DNA of 64,000 nucleotides from Mycolicibacterium setense. Lineage in GTDB: Bacteria; Actinomycetota; Actinomycetes; Mycobacteriales; Mycobacteriaceae. The translations under genes and the position numbers were made by a program. Location of the stretch: the NCBI RefSeq assembly GCF_000805385.1, contig NZ_JTJW01000005.1, positions 682,001-746,000 of the forward strand, given 5' to 3'. This document shows positions 50,060 through 59,084 of the stretch, piece after piece (the first letter of the stretch is position 1; each line of letters opens with the position of its first letter). A model generated the notes under the pieces. That model ran no database searches, was not told the origin of the DNA, and was given only the letters and a program-made list of their open reading frames with translations.

Positions 50060-50512
50060 GTGACCGCACGCTCGGACAAGCCCTGTTTACTGCTCGTCAA
50101 CGGGCCGAATCTCAACATGCTCGGCACCCGTCAGCCCGAGATCTACGGATCCACCACCCTGGCTCAGATCGAGCAGCGGGTGGCCGAAGTAGCCGCCGGG
50201 TTCGGCTTCGAGGTCCGCGCGGTGCAGAGCAACCATGAGGGCGTGCTCGTCGACGCGATCCAGGCGGCGCGTGGTGACTGCGTGGGCATCATTATCAATC
50301 CCGCGGCCTACAGCCACACTTCGGTGGCGATCCGCGACGCGCTGAGTGCCGCCGAACTGCCGGTCGTAGAAGTGCACCTGAGCAACATCCACACCCGGGA
50401 ACCGTTCCGGCACCACTCGTACGTGTCGGCCGTCGCGCAGGTGGTGATCGCCGGAGCGGGTCCGGCCGGATATGAGTACGCGGTGCGCTACCTCGCGGAG
50501 CGGCAGTCGTGA
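50060..50512 (+). CDS. aroQ: Type II 3-dehydroquinate dehydratase
   Basis: A 150-residue dodecameric-type enzyme that dehydrates 3-dehydroquinate. Signatures are [13 protein letters not shown] (with Arg on the lid), [22 protein letters not shown] and [21 protein letters not shown] 50060 is preceded by TACCGT (50047-50052) at the spacing of a leaderless -10. It is not next to aroK/aroB here, so it is likely a second copy or a catabolic (quinate) version. The stop overlaps the next gene. Confidence 0.9.
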   Translation: MTARSDKPCLLLVNGPNLNMLGTRQPEIYGSTTLAQIEQRVAEVAAGFGFEVRAVQSNHEGVLVDAIQAARGDCVGIIINPAAYSHTSVAIRDALSAAELPVVEVHLSNIHTREPFRHHSYVSAVAQVVIAGAGPAGYEYAVRYLAERQS

Positions 50513-50886
50513 TCCAGCCTCCGTCCATCCGGTACGCAGGTTTTCTGACCGCCGCCGAAGGAGTCGCCGCGCTGATCATGGCGGTCGTGCTGCTGGTGCG
50601 CGCGGTCGGCGGTGCCGACCAGCACATCGTCAGCGGTTACGGCACCGCGATCTGGTTCGTGCTGATCGGTGGCGGGGTGCTCGCCGGAGGATGGGCGCTG
50701 ATCACCGCCCGGCGCTGGGGCCGGGGGATCGCGGTGATGACCAACCTGCTGCTGCTGCCCGTGGCCTGGTACGTGATCACCTCGCACCACGTCGTGTACG
50801 GCGTGCTGGTCGGATTACTCGCGCTGGTGACGCTGGGTCTGCTGTTCAGCCCGTCATCGGTGGACTGGATCACCCGGCGCAGTTAG
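50509..50886 (+). CDS. Small four-helix membrane protein (Rv3217c-like)
   Basis: A 125-residue integral membrane protein with four hydrophobic helices (about 10-30, 45-65, 72-92, 95-115). GTG 50509 overlaps the aroQ stop (GTGA), so the two are coupled. Position and size suggest Rv3217c. No functional motif is seen. Confidence 0.75.
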   Translation: MIQPPSIRYAGFLTAAEGVAALIMAVVLLVRAVGGADQHIVSGYGTAIWFVLIGGGVLAGGWALITARRWGRGIAVMTNLLLLPVAWYVITSHHVVYGVLVGLLALVTLGLLFSPSSVDWITRRS

Positions 50887-50993
50887 CTACGGGGCTCGCC
50901 GGCCGTAACTGTGCATCGACTCTGCGCTGAGGGCGCGTCGTTCTCGACATTCTGTGCCCTCACCGCAGATTCGAATGAGCGCTAGTCGACTGC

Positions 50994-51488
50994 TCAGCTG
51001 CCGTGGGCCGACTCGCCGGCCAACGCCGAAAGTTCGGCGCCCGATACCCGGTAGGTGGTCCACTCGGTCTGTGGCTTGCCGCCGACGGCGTCATAGAGCG
51101 CGATGGCGTTGACATTCCAGTTCAGCACCGCCCAGGTCATGCGAGTGTAGCCGTGTTCGACGCATTCGGCGGCCAAGGCGGACAACAGTTTCCGGGCCAG
51201 GCCGCGGCGCCGGAACGCCGGGCGCACGTAGAGGTCCTCCAGGTAGAGCCCGGCCACGCCGTCCCAGGTGGAGAAGTTGAGGAACCAGACCGCGGTCGCG
51301 GCGACGTGCCCGTCGACCTCGACCATGTGGGCGTACGCCACCGGATGGTCACCGAAAAGCGCTGTGTGCATCTGCTGTTCGGTCACGGTGCACTCATCGG
51401 AGGCTCGTTCGAACTCGGCCAGCTCCCGAACCATCGCGGTGATCTCGACTTCGTCGCCGGGCCGTGCCCGGCGGATCAACTCGCTCAT
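50994..51488 (-). CDS. GNAT-family N-acetyltransferase (Rv3216-like)
   Basis: A 164-residue GNAT enzyme of the polyamine acetyltransferase-like group. The acetyl-CoA motif is YLEDLYVRPAFRRRGLARKLL, and NWNVNAIALYDAVGG is the C-terminal signature. ATG 51488 is chosen because it overlaps the stop of a tiny upstream frame in the 65-bp repeat (ATGA). The acceptor is unknown; diamines or amino acids are usual for the group. Confidence 0.87.
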   Translation of the reverse strand: MSELIRRARPGDEVEITAMVRELAEFERASDECTVTEQQMHTALFGDHPVAYAHMVEVDGHVAATAVWFLNFSTWDGVAGLYLEDLYVRPAFRRRGLARKLLSALAAECVEHGYTRMTWAVLNWNVNAIALYDAVGGKPQTEWTTYRVSGAELSALAGESAHGS

Positions 51489-51619
51489 GCGGCCCCCTCG
51501 CAGGCTCCGTCGCCGCATGGCCGGCTGATGATTCGCTCGCAAGCGTCGCTCATGCGACGCCCTCGCAGGCTCCGTCGCCGCATGGCCGGCCGATGATTCG
51601 CTCGCAAGCGTCGCTCATG
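51481..51619 (-). repeat. MIRU-like tandem repeat (2 x 65 bp) bridging entC and the GNAT gene
   Basis: Units 51481-51545 and 51546-51610 match at 62 of 65 bases. A partial third begins at 51611. On the minus strand each unit holds a 22-codon frame starting MSDACERII (51618-51550 and 51553-51485). Stops and starts overlap as ATGA from entC through both frames into the GNAT gene. This is the arrangement described for mycobacterial interspersed repetitive units, which insert into translationally coupled junctions. Whether the peptides are made is unknown. Confidence 0.8.
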
Positions 51620-52700
51620 TCGCCCCTAGTCCCGTCAGGATGGTCCTGAATTTGGTGGTGGTCTCGTCGACTTCGTCATCTGGATCGGATTCGGCGACAA
51701 TACCGCCGCCGGCACTGGCCAGGGCGGTGTGCCGGTCCGCGGACAACACCGCGCAGCGGATCGAGACCACCCACCGTCCGTCACCGTTGCTGTCACACCA
51801 GCCGACGGCGCCCGCGTAGAACCCGCGATCGCCCTCCAACTCGGAGATCAGCGCAGCTGCGCGGTCGTTCGGAACGCCGCCGACGGCCGGCGTCGGATGC
51901 AATGCCAGCGCCAGATCGATTGCCGTGGTGTGCCTTTCGCGTAATCGTCCAACGACCGGCGTGCTCAGGTGCCACAGCGCGTCGGTGCCGTGCAACTGGG
52001 GTTCCTCGGCGATCTCCAGTTCCGCGCACAACGGGTCCAGCGCCTGACGCATCATGTCGACCACCAATTGATGCTCGTGCCGGTTCTTCGCCGAGGCGGC
52101 CAGCGCGGCCGCATTGGCCGCGTCGATCTCGGGATCGGGCGATCGTGGTGCCGACCCGGCGAACGGCTGGCAGATCACCGTCTCGCCCTCGCGCGCCACC
52201 AGCAATTCCGGACTCGCGCCCACCAGCACGGTGCCGGCGTGGGCTGCTCCCGCCGGGGACAGGTCCGCCAGATAGACCGTGGCGGCCGGGTCGGCGTCGG
52301 CCAGCCTGCGAAGCACACCGCACACGTCCCATGCGGAATCCGCGGAAAGCCGCAACGCGCGGGCCAGCACCACCTTGTCGAGCGGGATCTCCGGGTCCCG
52401 CAGCCGACGGATCGCCTCGGCCACCCTCGCGCGGTGCACCGGCCCGGGCGGCAGCGTTTCGCGGTCCAGCACCGCTGGGGGTGGGCTCGCGTCCCATTCC
52501 GGCAGTGCCTCGCCGAATTGAACCGCCTGCGGCGCGTAAAGGGCGGCCGGTGCGGTCAAATCGAATGGCAAGGCGCCCAGCACAATTGGCGTTCCCGCGC
52601 GCAGTGCTGCCTGGGCGTCGGCGATATCGGCGAAGCCGGTGCTGATGCCCTCGGCCAGGACGGCACCGGTCGGGCCGGCCAGCACGAACGAGGGGTTCAC
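51615..52700 (-). CDS. entC: Isochorismate synthase (EntC-like)
   Basis: A 361-residue chorismate-utilising enzyme that converts chorismate to isochorismate for menaquinone or siderophore synthesis. The C-terminal signature is ALHPTPAVGGVP, followed by GDRGFYAGAVGW and GGGIVAESDPDDE. AKNRHEHQLVVD is conserved. GTG 52700 overlaps the gpm2 stop by four bases and gives a length near Rv3215 (372). No siderophore genes are adjacent. Confidence 0.92.
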   Translation of the reverse strand: MNPSFVLAGPTGAVLAEGISTGFADIADAQAALRAGTPIVLGALPFDLTAPAALYAPQAVQFGEALPEWDASPPPAVLDRETLPPGPVHRARVAEAIRRLRDPEIPLDKVVLARALRLSADSAWDVCGVLRRLADADPAATVYLADLSPAGAAHAGTVLVGASPELLVAREGETVICQPFAGSAPRSPDPEIDAANAAALAASAKNRHEHQLVVDMMRQALDPLCAELEIAEEPQLHGTDALWHLSTPVVGRLRERHTTAIDLALALHPTPAVGGVPNDRAAALISELEGDRGFYAGAVGWCDSNGDGRWVVSIRCAVLSADRHTALASAGGGIVAESDPDDEVDETTTKFRTILTGLGAT

Positions 52701-53308
52701 AGCGACAGGCACGGGTTGGGGTGCCCGGTCAGGCCGAGCGCGGTGATCTGGCGCACGCCGTGCTCGAAGCCGCATACCGCCAGAGATGCGGGCACCATCG
52801 ACACCCGGATTCCTTCTGCCACCGGCAGTTCCGCCCAGCGGGTCAGCATCGCGCGGGAGAAATGCCCATGCCCGACGAACACCACATCGCGGGTGGGCAC
52901 ATGTTCCAGCGCCAGCGCGACGGCCTGATCGGCACGGGTGCTCACCTGTGCCACGGTCTCACCTCCCGGACAACCGTGAGTCCACACCAGCCAATCGGGC
53001 ACGGTCTCGCGGATCTGCGGTGTGGTCAGTCCCTCGTAGTCGCCGTAATCCCACTCGGACAGCACGGCGTTGACCTCATCGACGTGCAGGCCGGCCAGTT
53101 CGGCGGTGACCAGCGCGCGGCGCCGCGGGCTACTGATCACCAGCGGGTTGCTCAGCTGCAGTTCGGCAAGTGCGGGGCGGGCCAGCTCGGCTTGTTCACG
53201 TCCGGTCTCGGTGAGATCCAGCTCGGTGCGGCCCGTGTGCCTGCCGCTCGCTGACCACTCGGTCTCGCCGTGGCGGAGCAGGATCAGGCGGTGTAGGCGG
53301 TCGCTCAC
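52697..53308 (-). CDS. gpm2: Histidine phosphatase family protein (Gpm2)
   Basis: A 203-residue acid-phosphatase-like branch of the phosphoglycerate mutase superfamily. The catalytic RHG motif is LLRHGETEWS, the second His is in VGHGHFSRA, and SEWDYGDYEG is typical. The M. tuberculosis counterpart Rv3214 was shown to be a phosphatase rather than a mutase. GTG 53308 matches the recalled length of 203. It is coupled to entC. Confidence 0.92.
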   Translation of the reverse strand: MSDRLHRLILLRHGETEWSASGRHTGRTELDLTETGREQAELARPALAELQLSNPLVISSPRRRALVTAELAGLHVDEVNAVLSEWDYGDYEGLTTPQIRETVPDWLVWTHGCPGGETVAQVSTRADQAVALALEHVPTRDVVFVGHGHFSRAMLTRWAELPVAEGIRVSMVPASLAVCGFEHGVRQITALGLTGHPNPCLSL

Positions 53309-53366
53309 ACCGGCGATTCTGCCCCACGTTCCGGCAATGCCGCCGAGAGCGTGCTTGGATGAAGGT

Positions 53367-54164
53367 GTGACGCGAGTATTAGCGGTCGCCAATCAAAAGG
53401 GTGGGGTAGCCAAGACGACGACGGTGGCGTCGCTGGGCGCGGCGATGGCCGAGCAGGGGAAGCGCGTACTGCTGGTCGATCTGGATCCGCAAGGCTGTCT
53501 GACGTTTTCATTGGGCCATGATCCGGACAAGCTGCCGGTGTCGGTGCACGAAGTACTGCTCGGCGACGTCGAGCCGGGGGCGGCCCTGGTCGAGACGGCC
53601 GAGGGGATGACGCTGCTGCCGGCCAACATCGACCTGGCGGGCTCCGAGGCCATGCTGTTGATGCGGGCCGGGCGGGAATATGCCCTCAAGCGGGCCCTGG
53701 CCAAGGTCGAATCCGATTTTGATGTGGTGATCCTCGACTGTCCGCCATCGCTGGGTGTCTTGACGCTCAACGGTCTGACCGCCGCGGACGAGGTGATCGT
53801 CCCGTTGCAGTGCGAAACCCTGGCGCACCGCGGTGTCGGGCAGTTCCTGCGGACGATCTCCGACGTGCAGCAGATCACCAATCCCGATCTCGCGCTGCTG
53901 GGCGCGTTGCCCACGCTCTACGATTCGCGCACCACCCACAGCCGCGACGTGCTGCTGGACGTCGCCGATCGGTACCAGCTGCCGGTGCTGGCTCCGCCCA
54001 TTCCGCGCACCGTCCGGTTCGCCGAGGCCAGCGCGTCGGGTTCTTCGGTGCTGGCGGGCCGCAAGAGCAAGGGCGGGCTGGCTTACCGCGAGCTGGCGCA
54101 GGCCCTGCTCAAACACTGGAAGTCGGGCAAGAAGCTGCCCACCTTCACGCCCGAGGTGGTGTAG
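53367..54164 (+). CDS. ParA/Soj-type ATPase (Rv3213c-like)
   Basis: A 265-residue Walker-type ATPase. The deviant Walker A is NQKGGVAKTTT, followed by LLVDLDPQG and the Walker B-like VVILDCPPS. It resembles chromosome/plasmid partition ATPases and related positioning proteins. No ParB partner is nearby, so it is an orphan ParA. GTG 53367 (MTRVLAVANQKGG) fits the family N-terminus; the 99 upstream in-frame codons overlap gpm2 in antisense and are rejected. Confidence 0.9.
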   Translation: MTRVLAVANQKGGVAKTTTVASLGAAMAEQGKRVLLVDLDPQGCLTFSLGHDPDKLPVSVHEVLLGDVEPGAALVETAEGMTLLPANIDLAGSEAMLLMRAGREYALKRALAKVESDFDVVILDCPPSLGVLTLNGLTAADEVIVPLQCETLAHRGVGQFLRTISDVQQITNPDLALLGALPTLYDSRTTHSRDVLLDVADRYQLPVLAPPIPRTVRFAEASASGSSVLAGRKSKGGLAYRELAQALLKHWKSGKKLPTFTPEVV

Positions 54165-54215
54165 GCGGGCGGCCGGCCTTGACCTTGCCCGCCGGGCAGA
54201 CCCGATGCTGACGAC

Positions 54216-55292
54216 ATGAACCAAGACCTGCTGAGCATCGGAGAGTTCGCGGCCCGGACCGGGTTGTCGGCCAAGATGTTGCGCTCGTATGCGGCCTCGG
54301 GCGCATTGACACCGGCCGCGGTCGACGAGTTGACGGGTTACCGGTACTACTCTCACGACCAGATTGCCCAGGCCCGCACGGTGGGGTTGCTCCGCGGAGC
54401 TCAGATACCGGTCGCCGAAATCGCCGAATTCCTGGAGCATCCGACCGAGCAGCAACTGACTGCCTGGCGGACGGCACTCGATGACGAATATGCGCACCGC
54501 CGTGCGGCACTCGGGGCGGTTCGGGGCGCGCTGCTGGCTCAAGCTTCTCCGACGGCAGGGGGCCGCCGGACCGATGAGAGGACGATCTGCATGGCTTCGG
54601 TGTTGCGGGCCGCGACGGCAACCGATCAGGGGCCGGTACGGGAGAGCAATCAGGATTCACTGCTCGCCGACGGCATTCTGTACGCGATCTCGGACGGTTT
54701 CGGACCCGGCGGTGAACAAGCCAGCCGGATCGCGCTCGAGGTGCTGGCCGCCGGATTCGCCGCCGCCCCCGACCGTGACGGCTTGATCGGCGCGGTCCAA
54801 CAGGCCAACGAGCAGGTCGTCGCACATGTGAACGCATCCGGCACCAGTTCTGGGGCGACGCTGACGGTGGTCGCGATGTTCGGTGACGAGCAGGGCGGGC
54901 CCATGGCCATCAACATCGGGGATTCGCCGCTGAACCGGATTCGCGAAGGAGTCATGTATCAGCTCACCGACGATCACAGTGTCTCGGGGGAGCTGGTGCG
55001 CGCCGGTGAGATCACCCGGGAGGAGGCCCGTTTTCACCCGCACCGGCATCTGCTCACCCGGGCGCTGGGCATCGGTCCCGTCATCCGGCCGGATCTGTTC
55101 GATCTCGACTGCCGTCCCGGTGACCGGCTGCTGATCAGCAGCGACGGCTTGTTCGCAGGAGCCGATACGGCCGAGATCGCCGTCGCCGCAACGGATCAGG
55201 AACCCGAGATCGCGGCGCAGCGGCTGGTTCAGGTGGCCAACGATGCCGGCGGCAGCGACAACACCACCGTGATCGTGATCGACATCGGTTGA
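54216..55292 (+). CDS. MerR-type HTH fused to PP2C-type Ser/Thr phosphatase
   Basis: A 358-residue two-domain protein. Residues 1-75 are a MerR winged helix (LSIGEFAARTGLSAKMLRSY, GYRYYSHDQI), and 80-110 form the expected coiled coil. Residues 126-358 are a complete PP2C phosphatase: RESNQDS (Asp147), ISDGFGPGG (Asp160), NIGDSPLNRI, LTDDHS, ISSDGL and GGSDNTTVIVI. An internal ATG at 54591 (Met126) has GAGAGGA eight bases before it, so a free phosphatase could also be made. Targets are unknown. It follows the ParA-like gene by 51 bp. Confidence 0.88.
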   Translation: MNQDLLSIGEFAARTGLSAKMLRSYAASGALTPAAVDELTGYRYYSHDQIAQARTVGLLRGAQIPVAEIAEFLEHPTEQQLTAWRTALDDEYAHRRAALGAVRGALLAQASPTAGGRRTDERTICMASVLRAATATDQGPVRESNQDSLLADGILYAISDGFGPGGEQASRIALEVLAAGFAAAPDRDGLIGAVQQANEQVVAHVNASGTSSGATLTVVAMFGDEQGGPMAINIGDSPLNRIREGVMYQLTDDHSVSGELVRAGEITREEARFHPHRHLLTRALGIGPVIRPDLFDLDCRPGDRLLISSDGLFAGADTAEIAVAATDQEPEIAAQRLVQVANDAGGSDNTTVIVIDIG

Positions 55293-55311
55293 GCCGACGT
55301 GCGGCCGGGTC

Positions 55312-56538
55312 CTATGCGGGGCCCAGCGCGACCAGTTGCGTGCCCCGCTGCTCGAGCAGGGTGTCTCCGGCCGCCACCGGAATTACCGGCGACACACTGG
55401 GTGTGCGCGGCAGCGCGATGTGGCGCTGTCCGGCGCCGGTCTGTTGATCGAAGACGTCGTAACCGTCGTTGACCGGAACCACGAGCAGGCCCGCCATCAC
55501 CGTGGCGGGCCCGACGGGAAAATGCGGTCCGGCTGGGGTCACGGTGTACTTGTACTGCAGACCCGCTGTCCCGGTGGTACTGAAGACCAACACCGAGTCA
55601 CCGGTCCACCAGCTGATCAGATCGCCGCTCCGGGTGGTCGTCGACTGCGGCGCGGCAGGCTTGGCCAGCGGCAGGCTGGCCAGAGTCTTGCCGGTCTCGT
55701 CGATGACGTTGACCATCGGCTTCGGCGTGGGCAGGTACACCGCGGTCGTGGTGCCCGACACCGCGACGACCTGGGCCCCCGACTCCTCGGTGATGTCCTG
55801 CAGTTCGACGTAGCGCACGTCGGGCGTGTCCTCTTCGTCGGCCGGGCGCAGCAGCGTCAGCCGGACGAACTTGCTCTTCGGACAGGATTCCAGCACCGAG
55901 ACCGCCGAGGAACTCGCTGCTGCCGACAGTTGCCGGCACACAGGTGAAGCCGGTACGTCCGGCTTGATGCGGGCGTCGAGGGCGCCGTAGGAGAGCATCC
56001 GGACCATGTCCGAACGCCACAGTTCGAGGCGACTGTCCCCGGCCGAGAGCACGGTGGACCCGTCGGAGGACAGCCGGACCTCGGGGTCGGCGTAGGCGGT
56101 GCGGGCCGGCCCGCGTCTGCCGGTCTTGCCGTCGACGGTGCTGACCTGTCCGCAACCGCGGACGTCTGGATACACGGCGACCGCGTTCTGATACACCGAC
56201 GTCACACCGCACAGTTCGAGGTCGCGGGCATAGCTCCACAACACCGCTCCGCTGACCGGGTCGCGGCCCTCGACGGTGGAGCCGTCGGCGGTCACCACCG
56301 ATCCACCTGCGAGCACGGGTTCGGTGGTCTTCGGGCTGTTGGCGACCCACAGCTGTTGCAGTCCTGCCGGAACCTCGCGGGCCGGAGTCAGGTAGGGAAC
56401 CGGTGACGCGGCGGGCCTGCTGATGGTGGCCCTGGCGTCACTGGTCCACCAGATCAGGCCGGCCACCACCGCGATGACCGCGACGATTGCCGCCGCGGCA
56501 GCCATGTCGCCGCGGGTGCGGCGTTCGGGTTTGACCAC
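55312..56538 (-). CDS. Rv3212-family membrane-anchored beta-propeller protein
   Basis: A 408-residue protein with one N-terminal helix (AAAAAIVAVIAVVAGLIWW) and a large external domain of repeated strand pairs like a PQQ/quinoprotein propeller (for example GSVVTADGSTVEGRDPVSGAVLWSY spread over residues 79-105). Several Cys may pair outside. The function is unknown; the conserved position between the ParA-like gene and rhlE matches Rv3212. The start codon is GTG. It ends 20 bp from the convergent MerR-PP2C gene. Confidence 0.83.
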   Translation of the reverse strand: MVKPERRTRGDMAAAAAIVAVIAVVAGLIWWTSDARATISRPAASPVPYLTPAREVPAGLQQLWVANSPKTTEPVLAGGSVVTADGSTVEGRDPVSGAVLWSYARDLELCGVTSVYQNAVAVYPDVRGCGQVSTVDGKTGRRGPARTAYADPEVRLSSDGSTVLSAGDSRLELWRSDMVRMLSYGALDARIKPDVPASPVCRQLSAAASSSAVSVLESCPKSKFVRLTLLRPADEEDTPDVRYVELQDITEESGAQVVAVSGTTTAVYLPTPKPMVNVIDETGKTLASLPLAKPAAPQSTTTRSGDLISWWTGDSVLVFSTTGTAGLQYKYTVTPAGPHFPVGPATVMAGLLVVPVNDGYDVFDQQTGAGQRHIALPRTPSVSPVIPVAAGDTLLEQRGTQLVALGPA

Positions 56539-56565
56539 TGACAGGTCTTGTCTGGCGTTCGCCGG

Positions 56566-58080
56566 TCAGCCGGCAGTAGCGGTCTCGGTCTTCCGGGGAC
56601 GACGCCGGCGGCGGCGACGTCCGTTGGCGGACGTTTCGTCCGCGGCGTCCGCGTCGGTCGCCGGAGCGGTATCGCCGTCGTTCGCTGCCGGCGCAGGGGT
56701 GCCCTGGGGGTGCCCGGTGGCCGCCTGGCCGCCTCGGGTGCGCCGACGGCTGCGGTTGCGGGTCTTGGCGGGCCGGTCCTCGGAATCCGCCGAGGAGATG
56801 CGCTTCTCGTCGGCACTGCGCTTGGGCGCGGGCTTGCGCGCTTCGCCGATCCGGCCGGTGGCGTCGCTCGGGATGCCGAGCTCTTCGTAGATGTGCGGCG
56901 AGCTGGAATAGGTTTCGGCGGGAGCGGGACAACCCAGGTTCAGCGCCTTGTCGATCGTCTCCCAGCGGGGCAGTTCGTCCCAGTCGACCAGGGTGATCGC
57001 GACACCGGTCTTGCCGGCGCGGCCGGTGCGGCCGATGCGGTGCACGTAGGCCTGCTCGTCCTCGGGGCACTGGTAGTTGATGACGTGCGTGACGTCGTCG
57101 ATGTCGATACCCCGGGCCGCCACATCCGTGGCGACCAGCACGTCCACCGTTCCGGAGCGGAACGACTTGAGGGCCTTTTCGCGGGCGCCCTGGCCGAGAT
57201 CACCGTGTACGGCGTCGACCTTGAACCCGCGTTCGCCGAGTTCGTCGGACACCTTCTGCGCGGTGCGCTTGGTGCGGGTGAAGATCATCGTGGCGCCGCG
57301 GCCCTCGGCTTGCAGGATCCGGCTCACGAGCTCGGATTTGTCCAGTGCGTGAGCCCGGTAGGCGAACTGTTCGGTGGTGTCGTGGGTGGCCGCCGAGTGC
57401 GGGGCCTCGGCCCGGATGTGGGTCGGCTGGTTCATGAAGGTGCGAGCCAGCGTGATGATCGGGTCGGGCATGGTGGCCGAGAACAGCATCGACTGCCGGT
57501 CGTCAGGGGTGAGCCGCAGGATGCGTTCGATGTCGGGCAGGAAGCCCAGGTCGAGCATCTCGTCGGCCTCGTCGAGCACCAGCACGGACAGTCCGCCCAG
57601 CTGCAGGTGGCCCTGCTGGGCCAGGTCGAGCAGCCGGCCCGGGGTGCCGACGACGACGTCGACGCCGTTGCGCAGTGCCTCGATCTGGGACTCGTAGGGA
57701 CGGCCGCCGTAAATCGAGGTCACGGAGAACTTGCGGTCCTTGCCCGCTTCGGTGTCGACCCTCAGGTACTTGGCCGCTCCGGCGAGGTCGCCATAGACCT
57801 GAATGCAGAGCTCACGGGTGGGCACCACGATCAAGGCGCGAGGGGTGCCGTTGAGCGGGCGGGCCTGGTCGGTGGAGATGCGGTGCAGCAGCGGGACACC
57901 GAAGGCGAAGGTCTTGCCCATACCGGTGCGGGCCTGACCGATCAGATCGTCGCCGGCCAGTGCCAGCGGGAGGGTCAGTTCTTGGATGGCAAAGGGATGT
58001 TCGATGCCGTTTTCGCTCAGGGCGCGGACGATTTCGTCGCGGACACCGAGTTCGGCAAACGTTTTATTTACATGCGTCAT
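56566..58080 (-). CDS. rhlE: DEAD-box RNA helicase RhlE
   Basis: A 504-residue ATP-dependent RNA helicase. The motifs in order are Q (PFAIQELTLP), I (ARTGMGKT), Ia (PTRELCIQ), II (VLDEADEM), III (SAT), V (ATDVAARGID) and VI (HRIGRTGR). The C-terminal ~110 residues are Ala/Pro/Asp-rich ending in a basic tract (RRRRRRPRKTE), probably an RNA tether. ATG 58080 (MTHVNKTFAELG) is preferred over longer frames to 58242. It takes part in RNA decay or ribosome assembly. It corresponds to Rv3211. Confidence 0.92.
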   Translation of the reverse strand: MTHVNKTFAELGVRDEIVRALSENGIEHPFAIQELTLPLALAGDDLIGQARTGMGKTFAFGVPLLHRISTDQARPLNGTPRALIVVPTRELCIQVYGDLAGAAKYLRVDTEAGKDRKFSVTSIYGGRPYESQIEALRNGVDVVVGTPGRLLDLAQQGHLQLGGLSVLVLDEADEMLDLGFLPDIERILRLTPDDRQSMLFSATMPDPIITLARTFMNQPTHIRAEAPHSAATHDTTEQFAYRAHALDKSELVSRILQAEGRGATMIFTRTKRTAQKVSDELGERGFKVDAVHGDLGQGAREKALKSFRSGTVDVLVATDVAARGIDIDDVTHVINYQCPEDEQAYVHRIGRTGRAGKTGVAITLVDWDELPRWETIDKALNLGCPAPAETYSSSPHIYEELGIPSDATGRIGEARKPAPKRSADEKRISSADSEDRPAKTRNRSRRRTRGGQAATGHPQGTPAPAANDGDTAPATDADAADETSANGRRRRRRRPRKTETATAG

Positions 58081-58374
58081 GGTTGGTAGAGGTGGCCTTT
58101 CACTGTCAAACCTCACGGGCATCCAGCGCACACGGAGTTTGACGGTGAAACGGTCGGGTTCGCCCGGATAAGGTTCGTATCCTCGGCGCTGCCGATCCGT
58201 TGGGCCCAGCTCCCAGAGGGCGGGCCAACTGCGTGCACGCACATTTCCTGGTAGCGGTTCGGGCGCTCAATTGTCGGCTCGAAGCCGTTACCAAATGCCA
58301 TTGTAGCTGGTCGTGGGATCTGGGCCGATTTGCCAGCCGATCACGGTGTTCTGACGGCGTCTAGAGTTGGGCTC

Positions 58375-59073
58375 ATGAATTCGCCTCGGCCTGCCACGGA
58401 ACAGATCGTCAAACCGGTCGATTCGGGCGTGACGGCGGATCATCCCGGGGTCAATGAACTGTTCGCCGTCCTGGCCTACGGCGAGGTCGCCGCGTTCTAC
58501 CGGCTCACCGAAGAGGCCCGCATGGCGCCGAATCTGCGCGGCCGGATCAACATGGCGAGTATGGCGGCCGCCGAGATGGGCCATTACGAGCTGTTGCGGG
58601 ATGCGTTGGAACACAGGGGAGTTGACGTCGTTCCGGCCATGACCAAGTACGCGTCGGCGTTGGAGAACTACCACCGGATGACCACACCCAGCACGTGGCT
58701 GGAGGCATTGGTCAAGACCTACATCGGCGATGCGCTCGCCGCCGATTTCTATCTCGAGATCGCCGATGCACTGCCCGAGGCGGTGTCGACGGTGGTGCGC
58801 GCGGTGCTGTCCGAAACGGGGCATTCGCAGTTCGTGGTCGCCGAGGTGCGTGCGGCGGTGACGGCCAGCGATCGGCAGCGGCATCGGCTGGCGTTGTGGG
58901 CGCGTCGTCTGCTCGGCGAGGCCGTCACCCAGGCGCAGTTCGTGCTGGCCGATCATGACGAACTCGTCGACCTGGTGATGTCCAGTGGTGAGGGTCTGAC
59001 CCAGTTGGCCGAGTTCTTCGACCGGCTGCAGAACACCCATCAGTCCCGGATGCAGGAACTGGGCCTGGCCTGA
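58375..59073 (+). CDS. Ferritin-like (MiaE_2) diiron protein (Rv3210c-like)
   Basis: A 232-residue all-helical protein related to tRNA-(ms2io6A) hydroxylase. Probable metal ligands are ExxH in EMGHYELL and in ETGHSQF, with more Glu in YGEVAAF. The natural substrate in actinobacteria is unknown. ATG 58375 is chosen; upstream codons to 58330 are not family-like. The 294-bp gap before it, shared with divergent rhlE, shows no gene. Confidence 0.83.
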   Translation: MNSPRPATEQIVKPVDSGVTADHPGVNELFAVLAYGEVAAFYRLTEEARMAPNLRGRINMASMAAAEMGHYELLRDALEHRGVDVVPAMTKYASALENYHRMTTPSTWLEALVKTYIGDALAADFYLEIADALPEAVSTVVRAVLSETGHSQFVVAEVRAAVTASDRQRHRLALWARRLLGEAVTQAQFVLADHDELVDLVMSSGEGLTQLAEFFDRLQNTHQSRMQELGLA

Positions 59074-59084
59074 GGCCGGCTACA

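Noticed and set aside
53070..53366. 99-codon N-terminal extension of the ParA-like protein
   Set aside because: It is antisense to gpm2, Arg/Ser-rich, and the family begins at GTG 53367 just before the Walker motif.
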